64,000 nucleotides of DNA, from the NCBI GenBank assembly GCA_013350335.1, contig CM023542.1, forward strand, positions 1,240,001 through 1,304,000. The letters run 5' to 3'. Source of the stretch: Chimonanthus salicifolius (lineage: Eukaryota; Streptophyta; Magnoliopsida; Laurales; Calycanthaceae). Of the stretch, positions 39,397 to 51,306 are shown piece by piece; position 1 is the first letter of the stretch, and each line of letters begins with the position of its first letter. A program made the translations under genes and the position numbers. Under the pieces are notes generated by a model. That model did not search any database and was not told the DNA's origin. It was given only the letters and a program-made list of their open reading frames with translations.

Positions 39397-40480
39397 TTTT
39401 CTGCCCTTTCTTTTCAATCTTGGTTTCCTTCCTGGAGCAATGAGCTATTGAGCTTAGCTCTGGTAAGAGAGAGAGAGCCTACCTTTTCTTCTCTCTGGCT
39501 TTTGATCGTTGCAGGGTTTCTTCTTTCTTCTGCTGGCCGGGTTCTAGAGAAGGAAGGTTTTCCAATCTGGGTTTTGGTTTCAGGGAAAGAGGAGATTTTC
39601 CAATCTGGGTTTTGGTTTTAGGGAAAAGGGATTTTTTCCTTTTCTTTTCTTTCCTGGGTTTAGATTTTAGGAAGAGAAAGAGAGAGAGGTGGGGTTTAAG
39701 GTAGGGTTATTGTGGATGGGAGTGCAGACAAAGATGAGTTGGAAAGAGGGAGGGTGGGGAATGGTTGGAGAGAAGAGAAGGTTTGGATTGGACTCTCCCT
39801 CTCTCTCTTCCCTTTCTCTCTTGCATTGGTTTGCAGATGATAATGGAAGTAAAGGGCCGTCTTATTATTTTCTAGTGATTGGGGAGAAGAAATGTAAGGA
39901 TTACTTTTACAGCTACCAACACAGAAAAAGATACTTGTTTCATATTTGCTTTGCTGCTTCCTTTAAATTTCAAATGGTAGAAAGAATCAAACAATTAATT
40001 CTATAATCTCACAGCTTTCTTCAGTCTTTGCTTTTCCATTCCATCATCTTTGGTAAACGCCTGTTTATTTAAAAAAAAAAGGTAAAAAAAGAAAGAAAAA
40101 GAAGAGTCAAAAAAGGGGGTGAAGAAGTTGCATGGAAAAGGCTGTACATTTATTTCCTCATCACAATGGAACGCAGAAAAGTCCAAGAAGCAGGCATGGT
40201 CAGCTTATTACCAGTGTGAGAGGTGCTGTGGAGTAGTGTGGACCAATAGTTTTAAAGTTCAAGACTTCTAATCGAACAAGATTCGATTTAGTTAGCTTGG
40301 ACGTGGGGTAAAAGGCAGCATAGTCACAACTCACAATGTCCTTCTCATGATATTTTTCACAAAAAATATAAATAAAATAAAATTTTTAATAAAGAATTTA
40401 TTAGAATATTATCACAATAATACCACTTATTACATTTTTAATATGATTTTATAAAAAATTTACTGTCGTACCAGTAAATA
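39397..40480. other. upstream region of the DUF868 gene
   Basis: The leader and promoter of the minus-strand gene lie at about 39397-39850, with CT-rich pyrimidine patches (minus sense) and a near-duplicated block ccaatctgggttttggttt at 39565 and 39602. Beyond that, nothing was recognised. Confidence 0.45.
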
Positions 40481-41225
40481 TGCATTATTAATGCGGTAAT
40501 GATATTTTACCGATTAAAAAAATCGATTTGTCGATACGGGTGACTATTGCGTTTATATTGGCGAATCAAAATGTATCGACCGCAACAGACTGATAATCAT
40601 CTGTCTGCACTCATTCGTCATCTGCACCTATTCGGCACTTGTCTAGACACTGACTGCAATATACTGATGCATTGCAGTCGATACGTTGTAGGCTTGCAGC
40701 TGATATGTAACGTATCGACCACATTTTTTACATATGACTTGGACTATATATTCGATTAAGATTTAGGTTAGTTGTATTAAATAATTTATTTTATGAATAT
40801 GAAATACATTAAAAACTTATAATATTTGTCCTTTTAACTTTTGATAAATATAAATTTTTAATTTTTAAAAATTTTAATAAAAAGGTTAGAAGATTTAATG
40901 AGAGTAAAACATCATGTACACCTCACTCCTGTGGCCTATTTTACACCATACTCAACTATCCCATTTTTTTTTTTAAAAAAAAAGTAATTAAAGGTTTTGA
41001 TTTTCATCTGTCATTGCTTGGAAGACTTGTTGACGTAGAAGTTAGATCAGCTAACCGTTCTTTCACGGTACAATTATGGGACGGTCAAAGTCGTCTCGTC
41101 GCAGATGAGTGTAGTCGCGATGGCAGTGACGCTTGATGAATTTCAAGAACAAGGGGAGAACGGACTTCCACAACACCATACGGTCAAAGGTTTTTTTTTT
41201 TTTTTTTTGTCTTTAATTATATTTA
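40481..41225. other. intergenic sequence with ATCGAC words
   Basis: 40490-40735 holds repeated gtatcgac / cagtcgata words reminiscent of the MITE family at 53919, but no ends could be defined. Nothing else. Confidence 0.35.
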
Positions 41226-41400
41226 GAGGGGTCAAAAAATCGGCAAGACTGATATCTCCGCAATATATTTTTATCTCATAATTTTTTTTATAAATATGGG
41301 CTGATATAATTGTTTTCGAATTAAAAAATAAAAAAATTACAAATATCAGTCGATATCAGTAGATGTATATATAATATCGGCCGGTTTCATAACCAATAGG
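41226..41400. mobile_element. probable degenerate member of the ATCGGCCGATAT MITE family
   Basis: The start aggggtcaaaaaatcggc and end tatcggccggtttcat, with internal atatcagtcgatatcag, match the family at 4584 and 53919. The ends have decayed and no 8-bp duplication is visible. Confidence 0.5.
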
Positions 41401-42495
41401 TATCAACTCTTGAAAGAATTTTTCATATTTGTTTAAAGTACGTATCTTTGTGTTATTTTTGTTTACGAAATTTCAAAATAAGTATGTAAGTAGTTTATTA
41501 TCTTCAATATATCTGAAAAAGTTGAAAAATATATGAGAGAATTCCTCTTTATTTAAGTATATTTTTTTAGAAATTCATTTATTTATTTAATTTAAGGTTA
41601 TAAAAATGTATGTTGGATAATTCGCGCACATTTTACTGTCTTTTTCAGTTAAAATAATCTTTCTACATATTCACATCCACTTTTATGGGCTTGTATTAAA
41701 AAGATATTATTTAATTTTTTTATATTTAAACAGATCACCAAATATAATTAAAATAATATAATTTATCAGCTCTAGATAAGGATACATGTCACTTTATTAC
41801 TGCTGGTTCTCGATTGATGGGTATTCACTCAAGAAGATAAATCAAAATTTTGTTATATAAAGGCTTACTATGACATTTTTAATTTTTAAAAAATAATTAG
41901 TGTGAGAGGTTAAAAGTTCTAATGAAATGGGGAAAATTTTCAACTTATTTATATAGAAAATTAGCCCATTTTTAGAATTTTTGTGCATTTTTTATTTTAA
42001 TTAAAATTACATATCGACCAAAATCATTGGCAAGAATGACATTTTGGCTAAAAGTTTTCATTACCTAAAAGATGGAAACATTTTCATTCGGCAAAGAAAT
42101 AAAAAAAGAGAAAAAAAAAATTAAGTTTATACTTTAACACTAATCTTTCGCAAAACAATGTTCTGTAAGTTAGTGATGCAGGCTTCAATTCAAAATCATG
42201 CAAAAAAATAAAATTTAATTTCATGAAGAAAAGGGGCCAAAAGTTAGAAGAAAATGTTTACCACTAAGAGGATCACAAAATCTCTCACCAAATTCGTCCA
42301 AGCTTAATTAGGATTATGATGCAAAATTTTATTTTATTTTATTTTAGATAGGACACATGTTAGTGATTGGCAGAAAACGCTGTTTAATTTTGTACGCTTA
42401 TTTGATGCATCAAACGATATTGAATTTTTATAAAGTTGAATTCTTTTTGTATGACATTTTTAACGAACTCAAATTTGCACATTTCAGATGTACAA
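41401..42495. other. AT-rich intergenic sequence, nothing recognised
   Basis: Very AT-rich with poly-A and poly-T runs; no gene or defined repeat. Confidence 0.45.
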
Positions 42496-43382
42496 TGTAA
42501 CATCCCACTCACATGGGGGTGTGGGAAAAAGTCTCACATCGCCCATGAGGTGGAGGGGGTGTAGGGTTATCAGAAAGTGCTCTCTTCTCCTTAGCACAAG
42601 ACCTTTTTGGGCCTGGTCTTGTGGGTTAGGCCCAATGCAAAGCTGTGTGGGCCTCCTCACGTGGAGCCTAAACCAGATAATATTGTGCTGAAGGGACGGG
42701 TTGTTACATTTGATATCAGAGCACGGTTCAACACTTGGATTGTGTGGGCCTTCTACCCTTTTGTGTTGCATTGATTGTGCAGACCCCTTATCAGTGTGAC
42801 GTGACAGAGCCGAGGACGGCTCTGGTCTTAATGGGAGTAGATTGTAACACCCCACCTACATGGAGGTGTGGGAAAAAGTCCCACATCGCCCATGAGGTGG
42901 AGGGGGTGCGGGGTTATAAAAGGGTGCTCCCCTCTCCTTAGCACAAGGCCTTTTGGGCCTGTACAAGACCAGGCAGTGCAGACCGTCTCATGTGGGGCCC
43001 AAAGCAGACAATATTGTGCTTAAGGGACAGGTTGTTACATTTGGTATCAAAGTACGGTTCAACACTCGGACTGTGTAGCCCTCTACCCTTCTGTGTTGTG
43101 TCATTTGTATAAACCCCTTATCAGTGTGACGTGACAGAGCCGGATACGGCTCTGGTCTTTAGGGGGGTGGATTGTAACACCCCACCTACATGGGGGTGTG
43201 GGAAAAAGTCTCACATCGCACATGCGGTGGAGGGAGGGTGAGGTTATAAGAGGGTGCTACCCTCTCCTTAGCACAAGACCTTTTGGGCCTGGTCTTATGA
43301 GTCAGGCTCAATGCAAAGCCATGCGGGCGGCCCCACGTGGGCCAAAGCGGACAATATTGTGCTGAATGGACGGCTTGTTATA
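42496..43382 (+). mobile_element. TRIM retrotransposon array: LTR-internal-LTR-internal-LTR
   Basis: Three LTRs at 42496-42708, 42843-43039 and about 43173-43382 all start TGTAACA(T/C)CCCAC; the first two end GGTTGTTACA, the third in the diverged GCTTGTTATA. Each carries gggaaaaagtc(t/c)cacatcgc, a tataa box, a cttagcacaag block and caatattgtgct. After LTRs 1 and 2 comes TTTG(A/G)TATCA(G/A)AG, a primer-binding site for tRNA-Met, then a ~130-bp internal part ending in a purine-rich stretch before the next LTR. There is no coding capacity. A related solo LTR sits at 30689. The 5S-rRNA-like promoter of Cassandra TRIMs is not seen. Confidence 0.92.
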
Positions 43383-43780
43383 TACGCAGATGATGTTTTG
43401 ACTAATTTTATTATCAGGTGTGAAAGTGACACTAAATTGTATTTTTGTTAATTATTCTTTTTCAACTATGAACCTCAATATATTGGAGGCATGGTGACCA
43501 TTGTAATAATCTATTGTATCCAATCAGTTCGGTTGATTCCAAGTGAAGAGAAAACCTTTTTTTTGCCTTTGTGTAAGTCTTTTAGTTTCTTTTGAATGCT
43601 AGTTTGATTTGTGTTAAATTAATTTATTTTATGTAAGCTTATTGTTTGGCATTTAAAATTCAGATCTAAGTAGTTGTTTTCAACTTTTCATAATTTGAAA
43701 TTATTTCAAACAATTCAGTTTTAATTTTACTAGAATTTTATCCCTTTGGAGAATTTCGCATAGAGGTTGATGGTTGGAAT
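43383..43780. other. intergenic sequence, nothing recognised
   Basis: No gene or repeat could be assigned. Confidence 0.4.
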
Positions 43781-44126
43781 TGAGTATCCAACCTAAAAGA
43801 CCAGTATGGTGGAGTAACCCAAGTCTTTTAAAAGTCCCTAAATCTTTCCCTTCACAATCAATGTAGGACTTATTTGTTGCCCCAACAATCCCCCTTTCGA
43901 ACGAGGCACTTCGGTATATAGAACTTCGTTGGCCATCCCGTCCGGCTAAGGGATCCTGAGTCCATATGTGTTGGATTGCGGATATGACTCTGATATCACT
44001 ATTAGGACTGAACTTCCTGCCTAAAAGACCTAGCTTGATAGGTGGAGTGACCCAATCCCATATAAGTCCTTAGTTTTCTCCCCTCTCACTAATCGATGTG
44101 AGACTCTCATTCGCACCCTAACCGTC
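43781..44126 (-). mobile_element. TRIM element, second family (-), two short LTRs
   Basis: Two direct repeats (about 43781-43887 and 44000-44126) share cctaaaagacc, ggtggagtgaccca, a short TATA-like gap, and caatg(t)aggact...ccccaaca. On the minus strand the right-hand copy is followed by gtgatatcagagtc, a tRNA-Met primer-binding site, so the right copy is the 5' LTR. The internal part is only about 110 bp. Confidence 0.75.
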
Positions 44127-44764
44127 ACATGGTGCGTCTATGAGAACAGAGGACGAGCAGCTGAAGCAGCACTGTCAGGCGTTAAGACTGATTGAACAAG
44201 GAAGAGCATAGTCGAATTGGAGAAGAAGAAACTCCTTTCAATTTGACTAGTGCCATTGATGTACCAGTTTCTCAAGGTACTGTACCTACTGTCATAGGTT
44301 TCAGAGTACAGTGTAGACCACTGTTAACCAGAATAACAGGAAGAAACCTAGGAACTTAAAAGTCTTAAACTGATTAACACTTGAATGGCACTACAAAACC
44401 AAGAAAACAGAGGAAGAATCCTGGCTAAACTGATGACATGTTAAATTTGGGAAATACAAAGATACACTACAAAGATTTACACAAGGATAATGACCCATGC
44501 TTATCACAACAACCTCGATACAATCCGGATACCAACTCATCATAATCTTATCTCAACGACTTGTTTCTATCTTAACACAGCCCACCAATGAACAACACTA
44601 AATATTTAGTAGAAAATCTATAGAATCCATAGTGTTGCAAATGATTTGAGTGAAGAAAAATTGAAGTATCCTCTAAGATGGAGTATCGAAGAAGTCTCGA
44701 GCAGGATGCTCTTGCCTTCGAGAAAAGTCTTATTTCTAATTGAGGAAGGCTTAATTTCCACTGA
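44127..44764. other. intergenic sequence between two TRIM copies
   Basis: No gene was recognised. It could be a larger internal or captured segment, as it lies between two same-family elements, but I see no supporting repeat ends. Confidence 0.35.
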
Positions 44765-45096
44765 AATTCTTCTTGAAGCTAATACTTTTGAAGCTTGACG
44801 GAGTGACTCAAGTCCTTTATAAATCTCTAAATTTCTCTCTACACTTTCAATGTGGGACTTGTTCGCTGCTAGCCCCAACAATCCCCTCCTCGAATGAGGA
44901 CAACTAACTCATCTGCTTAGGGGATCTCCTGAGTTCATATTAAGTAGCCTGATACCTGACTCTGACACCACTTGTTAGGACCTATGTATCCATCCCAAAA
45001 GACTAGCCTATTAGGTGGAGTGACTCAAGTCCTTTATAAATCTAGAAATCTCCTCTACACTTCCAATGCGTGACTCGTTCGCTGCCAACCCCAACA
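44765..45096 (-). mobile_element. TRIM element, second family (-), second copy
   Basis: The right LTR (44973-45096, 124 bp) starts TGTTAGGACC and ends CCCCAACA. The left copy (about 44765-44880) is alignable from ggagtgactcaagtcctttataaa onward to agccccaaca. On the minus strand agtggtgtcagagtcagg after the right LTR is the primer-binding site. The minus-strand tttataaaggactt is the probable promoter box. Confidence 0.82.
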
Positions 45097-45539
45097 ATTT
45101 TGTCCCAGTGAGCTGAGAAAGAACCGATCAGTGTGCAAGAAATCTGTATCCTTTAAGGGGTGTATGGGTCTGGGGTTTTGCTACTTTCTTCCCTGTGTTT
45201 TGTGTCCCCTTTTTGTGATGAATAGAATTAGACTAGGCCATTAGTTTTGCACGTGTTGTTCATTTTTCCTTCTTCACTTCATGTTCAAGCCCATGTATTG
45301 TACAATAGCATTGCATGAACTTCTAATGTTCTAGTTTGTTTAAGCACTAAAAGGGAAAAAATACTGGAGTTCAAAACCTAGTTCTCATACCATTCCTATT
45401 AAGACACCAACCTCTTTAGAACAAGTTCCTCATAGCTTTTGGACTGTTTGTAATAATCCTTTGTCTAATAGTCGACGGGGAAGAATGTCTGGCCAACAAA
45501 ATCATAACAACAACATTGTTCTTCCTTGCTGAACAACAA
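45097..45539. other. intergenic sequence, nothing recognised
   Basis: No gene or repeat could be assigned. Confidence 0.4.
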
Positions 45540-45890
45540 CAAAATCATAGGAGCTGACAACATCCAAATATTGGAAACTCCCGTCACCAATGAGGAGATT
45601 AAGGTGGTGTTTTTCTCAGGCAACCCAAGTAAGGCCCCTGGACCTGATTGGTTTAATGGGTATTTTTACAAGAAATGCTGGGAGATTATTGGTGTATGAT
45701 GACATTGTTAAAGCTATCCAAAACTTCTTGAACCATCCCTTCTTAAGAAAGTTAAAGCCTCCTACCTGTGCTGGTGCCCAAGTGTGAAAATGCAGAAACC
45801 AGGACCAGTATCACACAATTGCTCTCTCCAATGAAATCTACGAGATGGATGCCAGAGTCATGGTCAATAGAATTATATGAAAGCTGTAAT
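45540..45890 (+). mobile_element. short LINE reverse-transcriptase scrap
   Basis: Plus-strand translation reads TNEEIKVVFFSGNPSKAPGP then DWFNGYFYKKCWEIIG, and in a shifted frame DDIVKAIQNFL. This is the start of a plant LINE RT domain. Frame changes and stops follow. Only about 300 bp are left. Confidence 0.75.
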
Positions 45891-45996
45891 TCACACACAA
45901 TTTTGGTAGGCTGCTTTAGGCTGTTGTACAATTGAGCTATTAGTGGGTCAACTTCATGTAATTAAGGGAAATGGTTTGGGTTAATTTTATGTAATT

Positions 45997-46167
45997 TTTT
46001 TTTTTTTGAAGTCCAGAGGTGTCCAGGCATCACACCCGACTAGTCCTCCTGGGTGTGTGAAAACCCCCCTATCCGCACACACCGGGTAAATCGATGGGAC
46101 CTTACTCTGTACATATTCCCATGGGAAGTGGCCCTTTATTGGGGCTCCCATGGTTTGAACTCAAGAC
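45997..46167 (-). mobile_element. SINE-like element (-) with perfect 16-bp target duplication
   Basis: TTAATTTTATGTAATT occurs at 45981-45996 and 46168-46183. Between them the minus strand has gagttcaaacc (B-box-like) near its start and ends in an A-run (T-run on the plus strand at 45997). The middle contains cacaccgggtaaat and ccatgggaagtggcc blocks shared with the decayed copy at 46206-46345. Confidence 0.85.
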
Positions 46168-46205
46168 TTAATTTTATGTAATTAGGGGAGCGATTACTTG
46201 CAAAG

Positions 46206-46345
46206 ACATGATTTTTTTGAAGACTAAGGTGTCCAAGACTTGGAGAATCTTTAAGACATATGCAAACCTTCCTATCCATATAAAATGGGTAAAACTATGG
46301 AAAGTGGCCCTTTGGAAGAGTGGGAATTGAACTTGAGACTTTCCA
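46206..46345 (-). mobile_element. decayed second copy of the same SINE
   Basis: tgaagactaaggtgtcca, aatgggtaaaactatgg, gaaagtggccctttgg and gaattgaacttgagactt follow the order of the copy at 45997. It has many changes and no clear target duplication. Confidence 0.65.
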
Positions 46346-47458
46346 ATGGTAGAGGTGAGTTCTTGGCCATCATCCAACCCATTGGATTTAGCCAAATGAA
46401 TCAGTGAAAAATACACAGTATTCCACTTATTTTACAAACGTGCACATATGGAGAGAGAAAATGCAGACTCTATGCCAACAAAGCCTAGACAGAGAGACCA
46501 CTTCAGTGATATAAGAAAGAGTTAAGCTAGCGAGACACACTAACGAGATCTGTCATTAGATCAATTGTAGGTCTCATAAATTTAGGTTTTTGATAGGTGA
46601 TTACACGAATAGAGTATATAAAGTTTCACCACCAATTGATGATCCAAGCCATATATAATCTCAGCTGTTAAAGGACTATTCATATGGTCTTCTTTACATC
46701 CAACACAACAAAGTAGCCCTAAAAATCCATTTTTACTGAGTATCTTGGTAAACTTTTTCTATAAGAAATAGTCATTTTCTCACGTTCATATCCCCTACCC
46801 CTGCCCATATTGCTACTAGTTGGGAACCTTCTTCTCATGCCTCTCTATCTTTTCTGCCCGTCAGGCCCAAGCCATTTTTGGTCCCTTTTTGGTTTCTTTG
46901 TAATTTTGTATAGTTGTGTGGCTATTTTGTTTTCAATAACTGGGGTTCCCTCATTGTTAGTCCAGGTAAGCAAAGGAACTATGCAATCATATTACGAGAA
47001 GCTCCGGAGTTTTTATCCAATACTCTTGTACTCAGAGACAGAGGTGGGGATCTTCGATTTCTTCATAAAATAAATCATTTTACAAATCTGTAAAGCATTT
47101 GCTCTCCATTCCCATTATTGTCAAGAGACTCTATCTTCTGCGTCAAATTATCAGCTCAATCTTTAAGATACGAGTTCCTTGGCAAAGCAAAATGGCCATT
47201 ATCAACATTCGAAGGATCCTATCTGAAGCTTTTACTGAGGAAATTAAGATGCTTTCCTTTCTGTTAAAAGTGGCTGAGATGTTGGATAAGTCCCTCAGCT
47301 GCTGCCTCAGACAACTGGGTTAGGGAAGGAATATTTTGTTAAAAATCATTTTGGGTCCCTGAGATTGTTGTCCATACTCTGATCCCTATCTTTCTTAGTT
47401 TCTGAATTTTTTTTTGCCCGGGCCCGGGCCCAGATCGTGGGCTTCTTTCCTTTCATAG
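46346..47458. other. intergenic sequence, nothing certain
   Basis: Short open frames at 46810-47073 and 47099-47323 lie in mildly coding-like sequence but match no family I know and have no partner exons. A short (gggccc) run lies at 47417-47430. Confidence 0.35.
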
Positions 47459-47858
47459 TAGGGGTGAAACTCGGGTCTGGTTTTGGCCCGAACCCGCATG
47501 ACCCGACCAGAAAAGCATGTGGGTTGGGTTATGAAAGTCGGGTCAGTGGGTCGAGTTGTGTTGAGAAGTCAGAAACCCGCATTGAATTCGGGTCGGGTTG
47601 GGTTGAGAGATTTTTAAGTTAACCCGATCCGAACCGATCAAACCCAATCCCGACCCGACCTGGTAAAAAGTAGGCTAAAGTAGGTTCAAAATACGGGTCG
47701 GGTCGGGTCGGGTTTCGAGTTTAGTCGAGTTATAATTTGGGTCGAGTCGGGTCAAGACTGTCTGGGTCAGAAGTTTGGGTCAAGTTCCATATATTAGTAA
47801 CTCAGGCCGGGTTGGATTTTAAAAAACCCGACCTGACCTGTCCCGATTTCAAGCCCTA
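47459..47858. mobile_element. hAT-like MITE (GGGTCGGGT family), 400 bp, perfect 8-bp duplication
   Basis: Flanked by TTTCATAG at 47451-47458 and 47859-47866. Ends TAGGGGTGAAACTCGGGT and CCCGATTTCAAGCCCTA are imperfect inverted repeats. The interior is full of diverged gggtcggg / cccgaccc words in both senses and can fold on itself. Copies of the family lie at 61810-62152 and, decayed, at 36994-37359. Confidence 0.92.
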
Positions 47859-47941
47859 TTTCATAGGATAGTTTTTTATCCCCTTCTTTCCGAGTGGGAA
47901 TACTAGTAATTATTAGAGAGTTTGTACTCCACAACAATATA

Positions 47942-48128
47942 GAAGGGGTTAGCCTGACGATCAAGATGCTCCCCTCATGAAGTTAGGTCTTGGATTTGGT
48001 TTATGCTCAACCTCAATGAAGAGCCATTCCAAATGGACTTACCTAGTGTATACAGATTAGGAGGTAACATGCTCCGAAACACTAGTTGAATGAAATGTCT
48101 GTAATACCTTCGATCATAAAAAAAAAAA
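47942..48128 (+). mobile_element. SINE-like element, family C, 9-bp duplication
   Basis: It runs from gaaggggttagcctgacgatc (A-box-like ttagcctgacgat) to an A-run at 48119-48130, flanked by AACAATATA at 47933-47941 and 48129-48137. A head fragment of the same family is at about 35645. Confidence 0.7.
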
Positions 48129-48137
48129 AACAATATA

Positions 48138-48925
48138 CCTTATCCATTTATCATTCAGAAAATTTATTGAAATGTATGAGATATACATGGCAATATGAAT
48201 AGATGATTGATAAAGTTTTACCCTATTTTGCCATCCTAACCTTATTAGATAGATCATAAATATTTTGGCACTAACAAAGAATCACTTAAAGATTACTTTC
48301 AACTATTAAAGAAGAAATTACGATTATTAAAAGCCTAGAAATGCTTTTACAATTAGTAGGGGCCTATATGCAAATTACCCTTTCGTATTTGACCATATTA
48401 TAAATTATGCAACTGATCACTCTACCATTTACTGAGTCTTTCTTTATCTATTCTCTTCACATTTTTTATGGCCCTACTTTTCATCTTGGTACCACAACTT
48501 ATAATCTATTATTTAATGGACTAGGGTTGTCTCTGGTCGTCTAATTACATGTCCAACTCATCTCAAATATGTTTCTCTCACTTTATCATCCGCTTAATTG
48601 TGTTACAAATAAATATAATTTAAAGTTCAAAAAGATTCTAACTTAGTCAGTCTGAATTGACTCAACTGTATAAAATTTCAAATCAAATAAGTTAATAAAT
48701 TGTACTAAGTCGAATTAAAAGACTTTAATCATATTTCTTAACTCAATAAAATTATGAACTATTATGACCTTTAGGAAAGGTCCTTCATTTGATCTACACC
48801 TTTTCAGTAGGCATGGGCAATCAAAGGCTGCACCCACAAAATAGAATGGACCACCCCAAATAGAATGGACCACCCCTTTCAGATAAAGGATTTAGTGTAG
48901 ATTTTGCAGCATCTTAAAAGAAATT
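48138..48925. other. AT-rich intergenic sequence
   Basis: No gene. A small tandem duplication (aaatagaatggaccacccc) lies near 48838-48877. Confidence 0.45.
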
Positions 48926-49000
48926 GGTGTGCCCCGCACCTGTGTGGGTTTTATGCTGGGTATCTCAAGGTTTCTCATATGTAAATTAAAAAAAAAAAAG
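48926..49000 (+). mobile_element. 5'-truncated SINE, family A
   Basis: cacctgtgtgggttttatgctgg, tatctcaaggttt and catatgtaaatt plus an A-run match the last ~75 bp of the family A copies at 54464 and 36313. The promoter boxes are missing. Confidence 0.75.
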
Positions 49001-50144
49001 ATACTTTTAAGAATATTTTTATAAATTAAATAAATTTTATTAATATTTTTATATAACAAAGTTGATTAGTCCCGCAAAATACAAGACAACAATGAATCCT
49101 CTCCTTTGTTTCGTAGTTGCAGTTGTTACTTTTCATTGAGACCTTTGATTGATTTGTCTTAATTATCTTGAATTAATTTTTTTTAATAAATTTGGTATGG
49201 ACCTTTGGGTATCACAGAGTTAATGAGTATGAATTTATGAATATTAAAAGTCATAAAAATCATAAAGACATATTTGATACAGCATCTCGATTTGCTAAAA
49301 TGTCCTTACACATTACCCAAAATATTAAGTATAATTAAATGATTGAATTATATATTGAGTTATTAAATGAATACCTATAGTGTCTGAAATAGGGTAGAAA
49401 TTGAGACTAAAAGAAGAACTTTTAATCAAATCTAATTAAATCATAATTTACAAAACAAAGTAAAAAGCTTTAGATGACTAAGTATAATCTTCTAATTCCA
49501 AGGGTCACTCCTCATTATTTTATACTCGAAAATTTCATATTGAGTTTTAATCAAATTTTCTCAATATAAAAAGGGTCACTCCTCATTATTCTATACTCGA
49601 TAATTATAGATTGAAAGATTTACACATGTTTCAATAATGAGATATATTAAAAGAGTAAAGCGCGAGGAAGGATCTCTAGAGTCTTCCTATTTCTAGTATG
49701 ATATTGTAGAGGGCCCTAGAGTTTCAATTAAATATGGAAAATGGACCCAATTCATATCATATAAATGCAGTGAAGTTGGTGGGTCAAAGAAGGGCTCTTT
49801 GGAGAGTCAAATATACTAACATGGGCTCTTTGTAGCTTGAGTTTGAAGCATGTGAGAAATCAGTAGAAGATTCATCCTCATCATTAATTTCAAATCAGCC
49901 AAACACTTCTTGTGCTCTCCTACATGTGAACCCACATGCTATCCGTAGAACCTAGAATCGCCAGACATAGATTACAGCTTGAGATGAAGAAAATATTATA
50001 ATAAGAGATAAATAAATAAAATTAAATCACAAAATCAAAGTAATTTAATATAATTCGACTCTTGATGCCTATGTCATCGGCAAAAACAATGATAGCTTCA
50101 GTAATCAAAGAGAAAAAATGACAAAAGAATTAAAATGTTGTCAG
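49001..50144. other. AT-rich intergenic sequence with one tandem duplication
   Basis: agggtcactcctcattatt with tatactcga recurs 71 bp apart (49501 and 49572). Nothing else was recognised. Confidence 0.5.
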
Positions 50145-50264
50145 TGTTATGTTTGTGTATTCAGTTCAAAAGACTAATTTGTCAGGTGGAGTGACTCAGG
50201 TCTTTTATAAATTTCTAAATCTCTTTACTCACAACCAATGCAGAATTTGTTCGATATTTCAACA
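50145..50264 (-). repeat. TRIM LTR, second family (-), third copy
   Basis: It begins TGTTATG and ends ATTTCAACA, with aaaagactaatttgtcaggtg, gagtgactcagg and ttttataaat blocks in the order of the copies at 44000 and 44973. Following sequence (cccttaaacgagaggtgttg) resembles the internal start of the other copies, so part of the internal region remains. Confidence 0.7.
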
Positions 50265-51306
50265 ATTTCCCCTTAAACGAGAGGTGTTGTGAGTCCATGC
50301 CTTGCATCCATGAGTAGATGGCATACTTTCTGTTCTTAAGAGTTCTCTCTTTCAAATTTAGATGCAGAACTCTTAGATTTTAAAAAATTTAAGGCATAAA
50401 GATATTTTTGTAATTTTAAATATGGTGTCATTTATATAATATATATTTGTATCTTTAACGAGCTTTTAAGGTTACGAGAATTCATCGGTATTCAGAGAGA
50501 CGTGAGGAAGAGAACTCCGTAGCCCTAGCCTCAAAGATGGTGAAACCGCTCTCATCTCACTATAGGCAGATCCATTTAATGATTACTCACATATTTAGTG
50601 AATGGTTTTTTTTTTTTAATTCAGCACATTAATTTGGGATGATAGCCCCACAAGATGAGTATCTTGAGGCTAAGGACCCAATCTTTCCTCTCAATTATTT
50701 TGGCCATAAAAGACCCATCTCACTCGATTACTACTTTGTCCTTTCAACAACAGCAGCAACTCCCAATTCATTCATTCCCACTGAAAAGAAAAGCAGCAGT
50801 GGTGAGAACAAACCCAAACCCTTTAAAGACTCCATTGAAAAAGTAGAGTTAAAAGACACAGAGAATTGAACCTTCCAATTATACTTTTATATCGCCTTCA
50901 TCTCTTACTTTACTTTACACATAACTAAGATCATCTTTACCTGAAACTATCAACTTTAAAACATAAAATACTTTTATTCCATTCACACTACTTTATTTTA
51001 TAGAGAAGAACATGCTCATGCTTAAATCTAAATTTGAATATCAATTTTTGATAAATGGTTTGGTGAGATAGATAGATAGTTTCATCCCTGATGTCTCGCA
51101 ATTGTACATGTACATGATCCCACAGAAAAGATAAATCCACATAAGTGATTTACGTGAAAAACCCTTAAGAGAAAAAACCACGGAAGAAAGAGAGAGATTT
51201 TATTATTGTGTCCTGAAAACTACATCTACGGTAGTATTTATAAAAAAAAAAAAAGTCCTAATTGCATTAGAAGATTCAAGTCTATTCAAACTCTCTCTCT
51301 CCTCGA
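50265..51306. other. intergenic sequence downstream of ERF003
   Basis: A 76-codon frame with a proper ATG (50639-50869) encodes a hydrophilic, lysine-rich product with no known motif; I do not call it a gene. The part near 51200-51306 is the probable 3' untranslated region of ERF003. Confidence 0.4.

Noticed and set aside
39397..39417. Seven-codon N-terminal extension of the DUF868 protein.
   Set aside because: It would start with TTG; the first ATG (39396) gives the family-typical start.
42496..43382. Cassandra-type TRIM (carrying a 5S rRNA promoter).
   Set aside because: The 5S-like internal promoter words are absent from all three LTRs.
42496..43382. CRISPR-like array because of regularly spaced repeats.
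   Set aside because: Repeats are ~200-bp LTRs with primer sites in a plant nuclear context.
46810..47323. Two short open frames as exons of an unknown gene.
   Set aside because: No splice sites linking them convincingly and no domain recognised.
50639..50869. 76-codon ATG-started frame near ERF003.
   Set aside because: No recognisable domain, no partner exon, and a length expected by chance.
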